64,000 bases of DNA from NCBI GenBank assembly GCA_963823535.1, contig CAWGLZ010000004.1, forward strand, positions 372,001 to 436,000. Reading direction: 5' to 3'. Shown here piece by piece: positions 41,813 through 50,696 of the stretch. Under the pieces are notes generated by a model. The model saw only the letters and a program-made list of their open reading frames with translations. It did not search any database and was not told the origin of the DNA. Numbering within the stretch: the stretch's first letter is position 1; each line of letters begins with the position of its first letter. A program made the position numbers and the translations under genes. This DNA is from RPQJ01 sp963823535. GTDB taxonomy: Bacteria > Pseudomonadota > Gammaproteobacteria > Steroidobacterales > Steroidobacteraceae.

Positions 41813-44542
41813 ATGAGGAATCGAAACGTGCATCAGGCGGTGCGGATGCTGCTCGCGGTCGCGGCCGCCTCCGCGGCCGCACGGGGTCAGCCGGCCGTGG
41901 CGCAGGACGCGCCGACGGCCGCGGTCCAGGGGGGAGCGCTGGAGGAGATCATCGTGACCGGTCGTCAGCAGACGGCAGCCGAGCAGGTGATCGAGGAACG
42001 GCTCAATCTCTCCGTCGTCGCGGACATCGTGGCCGCAGAGCAGATCGCCCGCGTCGGCGACAGCACGGTGTCGCTCGCGCTGCGGCGACTGCCGGCCGTG
42101 ACGATCGTGCGCGACCAGTTCATCTATGTGAGGGGGCTCGGCGAGCGCTATTCCAGCACGCTGCTGAACGGCGCCTATGTACCGTCGCCCGACCTCACCC
42201 GGAACGTCATTCCGCTCGACCTCTTCCCGGCGGAGATCGTCGACAGCCTGTCGATCCAGAAGGGCTACTCGCCGGAGATGCCGGCGGCTTTCGGTGGTGG
42301 CAGCATCAACATCCGCACCCGGGCCATTCCGGACGCGCCGCTGCTGGCGTTCCAGGTCGGGACCGGCTGGAACAGCGACAGCTCGGACGACGGCTGGGGC
42401 TACAGGGGCGGCGGTGACGACAGGCTCGGCACGGACGACGGAACGCGCGCATTGCCCCGGGGAATCCGCGGTGCGATCGGGGCCTACCAGGGCGACCTGA
42501 GCCCGACAGGAATCTACGCCGGCCTGCTGCGGGACGGTCAATCGCACAATATCGCCGAGGCCGAACAGATCAATCGTGAACTGGCGACGAGCCTGTACCG
42601 GGATCTCGACCTCAAGCGGACGTCGCTCGACCCCGACCTCTCGCTCGAGGGGGCGGCCGGCAATACCTGGACGGTCGGCGAAGCCGGCGACTGGAAGGTC
42701 GGCGGCCTGGCCGTCGTTGACTACAAGAACCAGTGGCGCAATCGGGACCGTACGGTACGCTCGGTCACCGACCCGGAGACGGAGGTGAACGAGACGCTGC
42801 GGACGACCAACACGGTGGCGCTGACCGGCTCGCTGAGCGCCGGCGTGAGCTACACGGACGAGCACCGTGTACAGGCGACGGGCATCTACCTCCGCAACAC
42901 GGACGACGAGGCCTCGCTCACGACCGGCAACAACTTCAATTTCCAGCGGTCGTCGGGCGATCAGTTCCGCAACTACCGCATCCGTTTCGAGGAACGCGAG
43001 CTGGAAGTGCTGCAGCTCACCGGCCGGCACACGCTGGGAGAGGCGACCCGCGACCTGTTCGGTGGCCTCGGGGCGCTCGAGTCGCTCGACGGCCTGTCGC
43101 TCGGCTGGTACTACTCGGACGCGACGGCCACGACCGACATCCCGACGGAGGTGCTGTTCTCGGCGCGCGACCGCGTCGAGCCGGCCACCGGCGACCTGGT
43201 GTCGACGGCCATCCGGCCCTCGACGAGTGCCGCGGACTATCGCTATACGGAACTGGACGACGAAGTCTCGAGCTTCGGTTGGAACCTCGCCATGCCCCTC
43301 GAGTGGCGTGACTCGACCGTGGAGATGAGCGGCGGCTACGACTATTACGAGAAGGGCCGCAGCTACCTGCAGACGCAGCTCGGGCTGGGAACGACGGCCT
43401 CGGCCGCGCTGCCGGCACTCCAGGGCACGCCCGGCGAGGTGTTCACGGACGACAAGATCCTGGATCCCGTGAATGCCTTCATCCTGTCTCTGGGAGGCAT
43501 CGGCACCGAGAGCTATCTGGCGGGCGAGACGATCGACGCGGTCTGGGGCAAGGTGGACCTGAACTGGAATGAGCGCTGGCGCGTCGCGGCAGGCGCGCGC
43601 TGGGAGGACTTTTCGCGGGTGTCGGTGCCCGTGGACCAGTACGAGTTCGATACCCGGGTGGGCAAGATCCCGCTGACGCTCGAGCAGCTGCAGGCGTCGG
43701 CCGTTGCGGAGGACGATTACTATCCCGCCGTCGCGGTCACGCACATGCGCGACGATTTCTGGGCGCAGCGCTTCCAGCTGCGCTTCGGCTGGAGCGAGAC
43801 GACGGCGCGTCCGGACCTCCGCGAAGTCTCGAATGCCACGTACATCGATCCGATCACCGAGGCTCGCGTGCAGGGCAACCCGAACCTGGCGGCCTCGGAC
43901 CTTTCCAACCTGGACCTGCGGGCAGAGTGGTTCTTCGGGGGCGGCGACAGCTTCACGACCTCGCTGTTCTACAAGAAGATCGACAGTCCGATCGAGACGG
44001 TGGCGGCGGCCGGTACGGACGACAACGTGGCGCTCACCTTCATCAATGCGGACTCGGCCGATCTCTACGGCATCGAATTCGAGTGGCTGCTGGGGCTCGG
44101 TACGGTGGCACCCTCGATGTCGTGGTCGGATGCGTTCTTCGTCTCGGGCAACGTCACGCTGAGTGACTCCGAGCTCACGATCGGCGATTCGGCACTGAAC
44201 CTCACCAGCGAACAGCGGCGCCTGACGCAGCACGCGCCCTGGGTCGTCAACCTGCAGTTCGGTTTCGACGCGCCGAACGAGCGACACAGCGCATCGCTGG
44301 CCTACAACGCGTCCGGGGAGCGGGTCTACTTCGGCGGACGGGGAGGTGCACCGGACGCCTACGAGCAGCCGTTCCACTCGGTCGACCTCATCTACAGCTA
44401 TTACCCGACCGAGTCGTTCAGTCTGAAGTTCCGGCTGCAGAACCTGCTGGACGAAACGGTGGTCATCGAGCAGGGGGGCGTCGACGTCCTGGAGCAGTCC
44501 GTCGGCACCAACCTCAAGGTCGACCTCTCGTACCGCTTCTGA
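41813..44542 (+). CDS. TonB-dependent outer-membrane receptor paired with a lipoprotein
   Basis: A 909-residue receptor with a signal peptide ending AVAQ (about 32). A TonB-box-like start (EEIIVTGRQQ) leads to the plug (about 45-175: VADIVAAEQIARVGDSTVSL, FIYVRGLGERYSSTLLNGAY, GFGGGSINIRT-like PAAFGGGSINIRTR), then a 22-strand barrel to the C-terminal Phe (VDLSYRF). The plug wording IYVRGLGERYSSTLLNG belongs to a TonB-receptor branch found mainly in proteobacteria, different from siderophore receptors. With the lipoprotein before it and a candidate Pho box upstream, uptake of a phosphorus-containing compound is a reasonable hypothesis. A GTG at 41810 is adjacent to the chosen ATG. A strong hairpin follows the stop. 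Confidence 0.88.
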   Translation: MRNRNVHQAVRMLLAVAAASAAARGQPAVAQDAPTAAVQGGALEEIIVTGRQQTAAEQVIEERLNLSVVADIVAAEQIARVGDSTVSLALRRLPAVTIVRDQFIYVRGLGERYSSTLLNGAYVPSPDLTRNVIPLDLFPAEIVDSLSIQKGYSPEMPAAFGGGSINIRTRAIPDAPLLAFQVGTGWNSDSSDDGWGYRGGGDDRLGTDDGTRALPRGIRGAIGAYQGDLSPTGIYAGLLRDGQSHNIAEAEQINRELATSLYRDLDLKRTSLDPDLSLEGAAGNTWTVGEAGDWKVGGLAVVDYKNQWRNRDRTVRSVTDPETEVNETLRTTNTVALTGSLSAGVSYTDEHRVQATGIYLRNTDDEASLTTGNNFNFQRSSGDQFRNYRIRFEERELEVLQLTGRHTLGEATRDLFGGLGALESLDGLSLGWYYSDATATTDIPTEVLFSARDRVEPATGDLVSTAIRPSTSAADYRYTELDDEVSSFGWNLAMPLEWRDSTVEMSGGYDYYEKGRSYLQTQLGLGTTASAALPALQGTPGEVFTDDKILDPVNAFILSLGGIGTESYLAGETIDAVWGKVDLNWNERWRVAAGARWEDFSRVSVPVDQYEFDTRVGKIPLTLEQLQASAVAEDDYYPAVAVTHMRDDFWAQRFQLRFGWSETTARPDLREVSNATYIDPITEARVQGNPNLAASDLSNLDLRAEWFFGGGDSFTTSLFYKKIDSPIETVAAAGTDDNVALTFINADSADLYGIEFEWLLGLGTVAPSMSWSDAFFVSGNVTLSDSELTIGDSALNLTSEQRRLTQHAPWVVNLQFGFDAPNERHSASLAYNASGERVYFGGRGGAPDAYEQPFHSVDLIYSYYPTESFSLKFRLQNLLDETVVIEQGGVDVLEQSVGTNLKVDLSYRF

Positions 44543-44557
44543 ATCCGGGCGGGTGCG

Positions 44558-44581
44558 CGCCGGGCGGCTGACCGCCCGGCG
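44558..44581. terminator. Hairpin between the TonB receptor and metY
   Basis: A perfect ten-pair stem, CGCCGGGCGG and CCGCCCGGCG, around a CTGA tetraloop lies 15 bases after the receptor stop. It sits between convergent genes. There is no T-run on either side, so it may act as a bidirectional transcript-end structure rather than a classical terminator. Confidence 0.5.
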
Positions 44582-44623
44582 TACCACGGGAGGAGGAGGC
44601 GGCGCTTGCCGGTGGGTCGCCCG

Positions 44624-45895
44624 TCAGGCGGCGGCCAGGGCCTGCTCGAGGTCGGCCAGCAGGTCGTCCACGTGCTCGATGCCGACCGACAGTCGTACCA
44701 TGTCGGGGCTGACGCCCGCCTTTTCCAGTTCGGCCGGGTTCAGCTGGCGGTGCGTCGTGCTGGCCGGATGGCAGGCGAGCGACTTGGCATCGCCGATGTT
44801 CACCAGGCGTACGAAGAGCGTCAGCGCGTCCTGGAACCGGGCGCCCGCGGCGATTCCGCCCTCGATCCCGAAGGTCACGATGCCCGACGCCCGGCCCCCC
44901 ATGTATTTCTGCGCCAGCGCATGATCCTGATGTTCCGGCAGGGCGGCGTAGTTGACCCAGCGTACCTTGGGATGCTTCTGCAGGTACCGCGCCACCGCGA
45001 GCGAGTTCTCGCAGACCCGGTCCATGCGCAGCGCCAGCGTCTCGATGCCCTGCAGGATCAGGAAGCTGTTGAACGGCGAGATCGCCGCGCCCATGTTCCG
45101 CAGCGGCACGACCCGGGCCCGGCCGATGTAGGCCGCCGGACCGAAGGCTTCGGTGTAGACGACGCCGTGATAGGAGACGTCGGGGGTATTGAGCCGGGGG
45201 AACTTGTCCGCATGCTCCCGCCACGGGAACCGGCCCGAGTCCACCAGCGCGCCGCCGATGCTGGTGCCGTGTCCGCCCAGGTACTTGGTGAGCGAATGGA
45301 CCACGATGTCGGCGCCGTGCTCGAAAGGCCGGCAGAGGTAGGGTGAAGGCACCGTGTTGTCGACGATCAGCGGGATGCCGTGTCGGTGCGCGACGTCGGC
45401 GAGCGCCGCGAAATCCGTGATGTTGCCAGCCGGGTTGCCCACGGACTCGCAGAAGATCGCACGCGTGTTCCCGTCGATCAGTTTCTCGAACGACGCGGCG
45501 TCGCGGTGGTCCGCGAACTTCACGGTGAGGCCGTACTGCGGGAACGTGTGCGCGAAGAGGTTGTAGGTACCGCCGTAGAGCGCCGTCGAGCTGATCACGT
45601 TCTGGCCGGCCTCGGTGATGGTCTGCAGCGCGTAGGTGATCGCGGCCTGGCCTGAGGCCAGGGCCAGCGCGCCCACGCCGCCCTCGAGCGCCGCGACGCG
45701 CTTCTCGAGCACGTCGGTCGTGGGGTTCATGATGCGCGTGTAGATGTTGCCTGGGACCTTGAGGTCGAACAGGTCGGCCCCGTGCTGCGTGTCGTCGAAC
45801 GCGTAGGAGGTGGTCTGGTAGATCGGGACCGCCACGGCCCGGGTGGTCGGATCGGGTGCGTAGCCGCCGTGGACGACGAGGGTCTCGAGCTTCAT
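44624..45895 (-). CDS. metY: O-acetylhomoserine sulfhydrylase (MetY)
   Basis: A 423-residue PLP enzyme that makes homocysteine from O-acetylhomoserine and sulfide (direct sulfhydrylation). Typical residues are TLVVHGGYAPDPTTRAVAVP, YQTTSYAFDDTQHGADLF, YTRIMNPTTDVLEKRVAALE, ALASGQAAITYALQTI, FCESVGNPAGNITDF, the Schiff-base Lys in VVHSLTKYLGGHGTSIGG, and SLACHPASTTHRQLNPAELE near the end. The long insert PWREHADKFPRLNTPDVSYH and VVYTEAFGPAAYI are features that separate MetY from cystathionine gamma-synthase and beta-lyase. No other Met genes are adjacent. It diverges from the heme-type receptor, and its leader region contains the palindrome at 45954-45970. Confidence 0.9.
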   Translation of the reverse strand: MKLETLVVHGGYAPDPTTRAVAVPIYQTTSYAFDDTQHGADLFDLKVPGNIYTRIMNPTTDVLEKRVAALEGGVGALALASGQAAITYALQTITEAGQNVISSTALYGGTYNLFAHTFPQYGLTVKFADHRDAASFEKLIDGNTRAIFCESVGNPAGNITDFAALADVAHRHGIPLIVDNTVPSPYLCRPFEHGADIVVHSLTKYLGGHGTSIGGALVDSGRFPWREHADKFPRLNTPDVSYHGVVYTEAFGPAAYIGRARVVPLRNMGAAISPFNSFLILQGIETLALRMDRVCENSLAVARYLQKHPKVRWVNYAALPEHQDHALAQKYMGGRASGIVTFGIEGGIAAGARFQDALTLFVRLVNIGDAKSLACHPASTTHRQLNPAELEKAGVSPDMVRLSVGIEHVDDLLADLEQALAAA

Positions 45896-45953
45896 GGTGG
45901 GTCCCGGATGGTGAATACCCGGTCATTCTCCGGCAATCGGCAGGGATTGTCGT

Positions 45954-45970
45954 CCCGTGGGAACCACGGG
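45954..45970. promoter_or_regulatory. Perfect inverted repeat CCCGTGG-GAA-CCACGGG
   Basis: Seven-base arms match perfectly around a GAA spacer in the 150-base region between metY and the divergent heme-type receptor. Either gene could be controlled. The identity of the binding protein is unknown; it does not look like a Fur or FNR site. Confidence 0.35.
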
Positions 45971-45996
45971 TCATATGCTCAGAACGATCCGATCGC

Positions 45997-46010
45997 TTGA
46001 CCTGGATCAT
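45997..46010. promoter_or_regulatory. Imperfect FNR/Dnr-like site TTGAC-CTGG-ATCAT
   Basis: The left half equals that of the three perfect boxes in the nir region and the right half ATCAT is close to ATCAA. Placed for class II activation it would set a start site at the receptor's ATG, or give a 67-base leader for metY, so its use is doubtful. It may be a chance match. Confidence 0.2.
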
Positions 46011-46045
46011 GGTGCTGCCGCGTCCGCGGGGTGATCCTGCGTTGC

Positions 46046-48256
46046 ATGAGGAGTTCGGGTCAGTGGCGGTTGCGTCCAGCCGGTCTGGTCATCCCGTTGC
46101 TCGTCTCCACGATCGCCGCGGCAGGCTCCGCCTGGGCGGGGACCGACGCGGAACTCGAGACCGTGACCGTCTACGCCCGCCGCATCGTGCCGGTGGCGCG
46201 GGTCGCGGCCACCGTGACCGTGATTCCGCGGGAGGCCATCGCCGCGGGCATGGTGGGAGACGCAAAGGAGCTGGTGCGCTACGAGCCGGGGCTGACCGTC
46301 CGCAGCGACCCCTTTCGCTTCGGACTGGACTCCTTCGCGGTACGGGGCGTGGGTGGAAATCGGGTCGCCGTCGAGATCGACGGAATCCCGGCCGCCGGGG
46401 GCTTCGCGGTCGGCAGCTTCTCCGACTCGGGTCGCGCCTTCGTGGACCTGGCGTTCGTCGAGCGCGTGGAAGTGCTGCGCGGGCCCGCCTCTTCGCTGTA
46501 CGGCAGCGACGCCATCGGGGGTGTGGTCGCAGTGACGACACTCTCGCCGGAACGTCTCCTGCAGGACGGTCCTGGCGTCCGCACGGAGGCAGGCTATGCC
46601 TCGGAGGATGACGGCCGGCACGCGGCGCTGATCACGGCCACGACGCTGGGACCTGTGCAGGCGCTGCTGGGCTACGTACGCCGCGAGGGCGGCGAACTCG
46701 CGACCGCCGCGGACGTGACTCCCAATCCGCGCGATTACGTTTCCGACAGCGGCCTGCTGAAGCTGGCCTTTGCGACAGCCCCGGGCGGGCCGCTGACCTT
46801 CACGGCCGAGGGAGGCCGCATCGAACAGGACACGGCGATCGACGCATTCCTCGGCCAGCCGGGTCGATTCGCGAATACCACGACGCTGCTGGGCGAGGAC
46901 GTGACGGAGCGGTTCCGCGTGAGTCTCGACCAGCCGCTCGCAGGTGGAGGCCCATTCGGCCGCGCGGACTGGCGCCTGTACTGGCAGGGCACCGCCACAC
47001 GGCAGGCCACGTACGAACTGCGCAAGGCGGTGCCGCCGCGAGCGCCACCGCGGCAGATCGAGCGGGAATTCCGCCTGGAGGACCGCACGATCGGATTCGA
47101 GTTCACGGCGCTGAAGGAATTCACCGCGACGCGTGTCGATCACGGCCTCGCGTACGGGCTAGAGGCCACGCGGGCCCGCATCGAGGAACTCCGGGACGGT
47201 TTGCAGACCGACCTCGACACGGGTGCCACCACCCCGACGATCCTGGGCGAGACCTTCCCGTTGAGAGATTTCCCGCTGACCACGGTGACCGAGGCGGGTG
47301 TGTTTCTCCAGGATGAAATCCGCTCGCCGGCGGGCGGGTGGTCGGCGATTCCCGCTGTCCGCGTCGACTACTATCGACTGGAATCGAGCCAGGACAGTCT
47401 CTATCTCGCGGACGACCCAGGTGCGCCCGTCGTCGGGCTCGATGAGCTGTCGTTCGCTCCCAAGCTGGGACTCATTCGTGCATTCGGCGAAGGGCTGACG
47501 GGCTATTTCCAGTATGCACACGGATTCCGCTCCCCGCCGCCGGAGGACGTGAACATCGGGCTGGAACTGCCTCTCCTCAACGTACGCGCCATTCCGAATC
47601 CCGACCTGAGGCCCGAGCAGAGCGACGGCTATGAGGTGGGACTGCGCTGGCGCGGCGCGTCGAGCCACCTGACGGCGAGCGTTTTCTACAACGACTACAG
47701 CGATTTCATCGAATCGAAGGTCAACCTCGGCCCGGATCCGGAATCGGGGACCATCCTGTTCCAGTCACGGAATGTGGCGGAGGCACGCATCTACGGCGCC
47801 GAACTGTCCGGCGAGGTGACGGCACCGGTCGACGCCGCCGCGTGGCTGCAGGGCTGGTCCGCGCGGCTGACGGCCGCCTGGTCGCGCGGCGAGGATCTGG
47901 TGCGCGACGTGCCGCTCAACTCCGTGGATCCGGCAAGCGCCGTCCTGGCGCTGGCCTACGAGCCGCGCTCGCGGCGCTGGGACGGCAGGATCGTGATGAC
48001 GGCAGTGGAGGGGAAGCGCGAGGTGGACGACGTCCCGGTCGAGCTGTATCGGACGGACGGCCATGTGGTCGTCGACATGATCGCGCATCTCGATCTCGGG
48101 CGCGGGCTGCGACTCGGAGCGGGCGTGTTCAACGTCACGGACGAGGAATACATCGAGTGGGCGGACGTTCGTGGCCGCCCGGCCGGCGACCCGTTGATCC
48201 CCTACTACACGCGGCCGGGCCGCAGCGTCTCGCTGACCGTGAGCTGGGGCCTTTGA
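46046..48256 (+). CDS. TonB-dependent receptor, heme/hemoglobin type
   Basis: A 736-residue outer-membrane receptor. The ATG at 46046 follows GGGGTGAT at a workable distance; a GTG at 46031 would add five residues. After the signal (ending SAWAG) comes a TonB-box-like ELETVTVYARR and the plug, with GLTVRSDPFRFGLDSFAVRG, VAVEIDGIPAAGGFAVGSFS and EVLRGPASSLYGSDAIGGVV. The barrel carries YAHGFRSPPPEDVN and NPDLRPEQSDGYEVGLRW, variants of the FRAP and NPNL boxes of heme, hemoglobin and transferrin receptors. It ends VSLTVSWGL instead of in Phe. There is no heme oxygenase or TonB system next to it. Heme supply would suit the cytochrome-rich denitrification genes downstream, but that link is inference. 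Confidence 0.75.
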   Translation: MRSSGQWRLRPAGLVIPLLVSTIAAAGSAWAGTDAELETVTVYARRIVPVARVAATVTVIPREAIAAGMVGDAKELVRYEPGLTVRSDPFRFGLDSFAVRGVGGNRVAVEIDGIPAAGGFAVGSFSDSGRAFVDLAFVERVEVLRGPASSLYGSDAIGGVVAVTTLSPERLLQDGPGVRTEAGYASEDDGRHAALITATTLGPVQALLGYVRREGGELATAADVTPNPRDYVSDSGLLKLAFATAPGGPLTFTAEGGRIEQDTAIDAFLGQPGRFANTTTLLGEDVTERFRVSLDQPLAGGGPFGRADWRLYWQGTATRQATYELRKAVPPRAPPRQIEREFRLEDRTIGFEFTALKEFTATRVDHGLAYGLEATRARIEELRDGLQTDLDTGATTPTILGETFPLRDFPLTTVTEAGVFLQDEIRSPAGGWSAIPAVRVDYYRLESSQDSLYLADDPGAPVVGLDELSFAPKLGLIRAFGEGLTGYFQYAHGFRSPPPEDVNIGLELPLLNVRAIPNPDLRPEQSDGYEVGLRWRGASSHLTASVFYNDYSDFIESKVNLGPDPESGTILFQSRNVAEARIYGAELSGEVTAPVDAAAWLQGWSARLTAAWSRGEDLVRDVPLNSVDPASAVLALAYEPRSRRWDGRIVMTAVEGKREVDDVPVELYRTDGHVVVDMIAHLDLGRGLRLGAGVFNVTDEEYIEWADVRGRPAGDPLIPYYTRPGRSVSLTVSWGL

Positions 48257-48263
48257 GGGCCGG

Positions 48264-49325
48264 TCAGGGCTGGGCCGGTGGCGGCGATTGCCTGAGCAGC
48301 CGGTTGACGTTCCTGCGGAGCTCGCTCAACTGAGCGAGCGCGGCCAGGGTCCGCAACGCGTCCTTCAGCGGCTGCAGCGGATACCCGCCGTAGTGACCGG
48401 GCTCGGGCACGTCGCTGGTCACCGTCGAGCGGCCGGCCAGCACGACGTCGTCCGCCAGCGTGAGGTGCGCAGAGACCACCGTGTTTCCGCCGGTCATGAA
48501 GCGGCGGCCGATCGTCGTCGAGCCGGCCATCATGAAGCCAGCCGTGTACAGCCCGTCCTCACCCAGGTCGCAGTTGTGCGCCACGTGGCAGACGTTGTCG
48601 AGCTTCGTGCCCGAGCGGATGAAGGTCGACGTGAGCTTCGCGCGGTCGATCGCGCAGTTGCTGCCGATCTCCACTTCGTCGCCGATGCTGACGTTGCCGA
48701 GGTGCGGGATCTTGCGCGGGCGGCGATCCGCACCGACGGCATACCCGAACCCGTCGCTGCCGATACTGGTGTGCGGATGCAGTTCGCAGTCGCGACCGAT
48801 CTCGCAGCCTGCACCGACGAAGACGTGTGGGTGGAGCATCGTCCCCGTGCCGATCCGTGCACCGTTCTCGACCACCACATGCGACCCGATGCAGCAGCCG
48901 TCCCCGATCGAGGCGTCGGCGCCGATGACGCAATACGGACCCAGGTGGACGTCGTGCCCGAGCGTCGCGGTCGGGTGCACGACGGCCGTGGGATGGCGTT
49001 CGCCCCACTGGGCGAAGCGCTCGCGCTTGCGGTCGAAGTGCACGAGCAGCATCGCCATCCCCATCGCCACGGACGACACCGAGAAGCAGCAGCCGAATGT
49101 GGTCTCGTCTGCGACGAGCTGGTCGGCGACGCTGCGATCGATGACCAGGATTGCGGCGCCGTGCTCCCGTGCAATGACGAGCTGCGCCGGGTCGGTGACG
49201 AATACGAGGCTGTCGGGACCCGCGTCCCCGGGGGGGCGGCAGTTCGCGGCGCTGGCCTCGAGATCGCCCTGCAGGTAGGTAACGACGCTGGAATGACGGT
49301 TCTGGACGGTTCGTGCGCTGAGCAT
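48264..49325 (-). CDS. LpxD-like N-acyltransferase (UDP-acylglucosamine type)
   Basis: A 353-residue left-handed beta-helix acyltransferase. The N-terminal uridine-binding domain (about 1-105) is followed by hexapeptide repeats (VVHPTATLGHDVHLGPYCVI and so on), the substrate block HTSIGSDGFGYAVGADRRPR, KIPHLGNVSIGDEVEIGSNC, then KLDNVCHVAHNCDLGEDGLY with the catalytic-type His of AHN and a C-terminal helix. This fits LpxD, which adds the second 3-hydroxyacyl chain to lipid A. It is not next to bamA, fabZ or lpxA as the housekeeping gene normally is. It lies 69 bases after a fatty acid desaturase gene, so it is more likely an accessory or paralogous LpxD used for altered lipid A. Confidence 0.8.
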   Translation of the reverse strand: MLSARTVQNRHSSVVTYLQGDLEASAANCRPPGDAGPDSLVFVTDPAQLVIAREHGAAILVIDRSVADQLVADETTFGCCFSVSSVAMGMAMLLVHFDRKRERFAQWGERHPTAVVHPTATLGHDVHLGPYCVIGADASIGDGCCIGSHVVVENGARIGTGTMLHPHVFVGAGCEIGRDCELHPHTSIGSDGFGYAVGADRRPRKIPHLGNVSIGDEVEIGSNCAIDRAKLTSTFIRSGTKLDNVCHVAHNCDLGEDGLYTAGFMMAGSTTIGRRFMTGGNTVVSAHLTLADDVVLAGRSTVTSDVPEPGHYGGYPLQPLKDALRTLAALAQLSELRRNVNRLLRQSPPPAQP

Positions 49326-49394
49326 GGGACCTCTATTGCGAGTGCGCGCTGCCGGCGCGGCCGGGACGGCCGCCGCCGGGGCGCGCTGCCGGCC

Positions 49395-50450
49395 TCAGGC
49401 GATCGCGGCGGCCAGCGGAACGCGCGCCGTCACCTCGCCGCGAAAATCCAGCCAGGCGTGGTTGACGTAGTCGTAGAGCTTGCAGCTGCGCACGTTCGCC
49501 ATGTACGTGCTCCAGTCGAGCCGGTAATCGCACAGGTCCGGGAACCGCTCCTGCAGGGCGCGCTGCGCGGCCTGCAGAGTGAACATCGAGATCCTGGGGT
49601 TCAGGTGGTGCGCGTTGTGTTCCATGATGCTGTGCATCAGGCGGCCGATGCCGAACGGAAAACGGACGCGGGCCGTGGACGTCAGGTAGGCCCGGTTGCG
49701 CTGCCACTCGTGCCGGTTCGCGTACCAGGCGATCCTCGGGTGGGTATGGTGCACGTAGACCACGAAGCCAATGACGCCGTTCCACAGCAGGAAAGGCACC
49801 GCGATCGCCAGTGCGACCAGCAGGCCGGCCGATTGCCCGGTCGCGCGTGCGACCAGCACCACGACGCCGACCCACAGCACCGCGCCGGCGGTCACGAGCG
49901 CGCTGTCGAGCTTGTACTTCCTGCGGCTCGAGCCGATCTCGCGGCGGCTGGCGAAATAGAGTTTCTTCCACCACATCTCGACCAGGTAGTACGCACCCCA
50001 GCCCAGACCGCTCCGGTACAGGCGCTCGAGCGCCCGGCGGTGGCGCGGTAACGCGTCGAACTCGGCCTTCGAGTAGGGGGTCCAGACCTGGTCACGTCCC
50101 TTGAGGTTGTTGAACCCGTGATGTGCCGTGTTGTGTCCGAGTTCCCACAGGCTGTATGCGGTCATGGAGGGCAGGAAAGCGATCCGCCCGCAGATGGCAT
50201 TGAGTCGGGCGCTGCCGAAGTAGCTGCCGTGGCAGGCGTCGTGGCCGATGAGGAACAGCCGGACGATGGCGGCGGTGACGATGAGGGTGCCGAGCAGCTT
50301 CAGCGCCAGGCTGGCGCTCAGCAGGACGAGTGCAGATCCCGCGACGAACAGCGCGAGGTCAAACAGCAGGAACAGGGCGGGGCGCACGAACGGCGGAGAC
50401 TTCTCGAAGGCACTCAGCAAGGCCTTGCGGTTCCAGTTCGTCGCCTGCAT
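49395..50450 (-). CDS. Membrane fatty acid desaturase
   Basis: A 351-residue integral membrane diiron enzyme. The three His boxes are complete: H70-DAC-H74 (GHDACHGS), H106-NTA-H110-H111 (GHNTAHHGFNN) and HNAHH (IMEHNAHHLNPRI) near residue 280; a further His pair in YVHHTHP lies between. Two long membrane hairpins (about 25-65 and 185-230) flank the central loop. The pattern belongs to the acyl-lipid/acyl-CoA desaturase group (DesA-like, omega-6 or delta-12 type), but regiospecificity cannot be read. It would oxidise a membrane acyl chain using O2 and electrons from a ferredoxin or a cytochrome. First gene of a probable two-gene operon with the LpxD-like gene. Confidence 0.88.
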   Translation of the reverse strand: MQATNWNRKALLSAFEKSPPFVRPALFLLFDLALFVAGSALVLLSASLALKLLGTLIVTAAIVRLFLIGHDACHGSYFGSARLNAICGRIAFLPSMTAYSLWELGHNTAHHGFNNLKGRDQVWTPYSKAEFDALPRHRRALERLYRSGLGWGAYYLVEMWWKKLYFASRREIGSSRRKYKLDSALVTAGAVLWVGVVVLVARATGQSAGLLVALAIAVPFLLWNGVIGFVVYVHHTHPRIAWYANRHEWQRNRAYLTSTARVRFPFGIGRLMHSIMEHNAHHLNPRISMFTLQAAQRALQERFPDLCDYRLDWSTYMANVRSCKLYDYVNHAWLDFRGEVTARVPLAAAIA

Positions 50451-50628
50451 TTCGTCGTGGCCCTCGTCGGTCCGATGGAAGATGTTCGGAGGCGTCAGCG
50501 AAGACCACCGTGCGACCTACCACAATAGCGGATCGGCTGGACAAAGGCGAGGGCAGCGAACGGCACACCGGCCGGGCAGGCTGCTTCGCGGCACGGAATG
50601 ACAGACCCAGACGGTGCTGTGAAGAAAA

Positions 50629-50656
50629 GGGCCCCGTCTCCCGCGAGGCAGGGCCC
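50629..50656 (-). terminator. Intrinsic terminator after nirS
   Basis: Read on the minus strand 41 bases past the nirS stop: GGGCCC, a partly paired interior with a CTC/GAG pair, GGGCCC, then TTTTCTTC. This is the best-formed terminator in the window and ends the denitrification transcript before the desaturase promoter region. The rest of the 246-base gap (50451-50696) shows no gene. Confidence 0.7.
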
Positions 50657-50696
50657 GAGGCGTGCTTCCCGCCAGGGACTCACGCAGGGAGTTCGC

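Noticed and set aside
41753..44587. A 944-residue minus-strand frame opposite the TonB receptor
   Set aside because: It is the shadow of the receptor gene; composition is Arg/Val/Asp-rich without motifs, and the sense frame has a complete plug and barrel.
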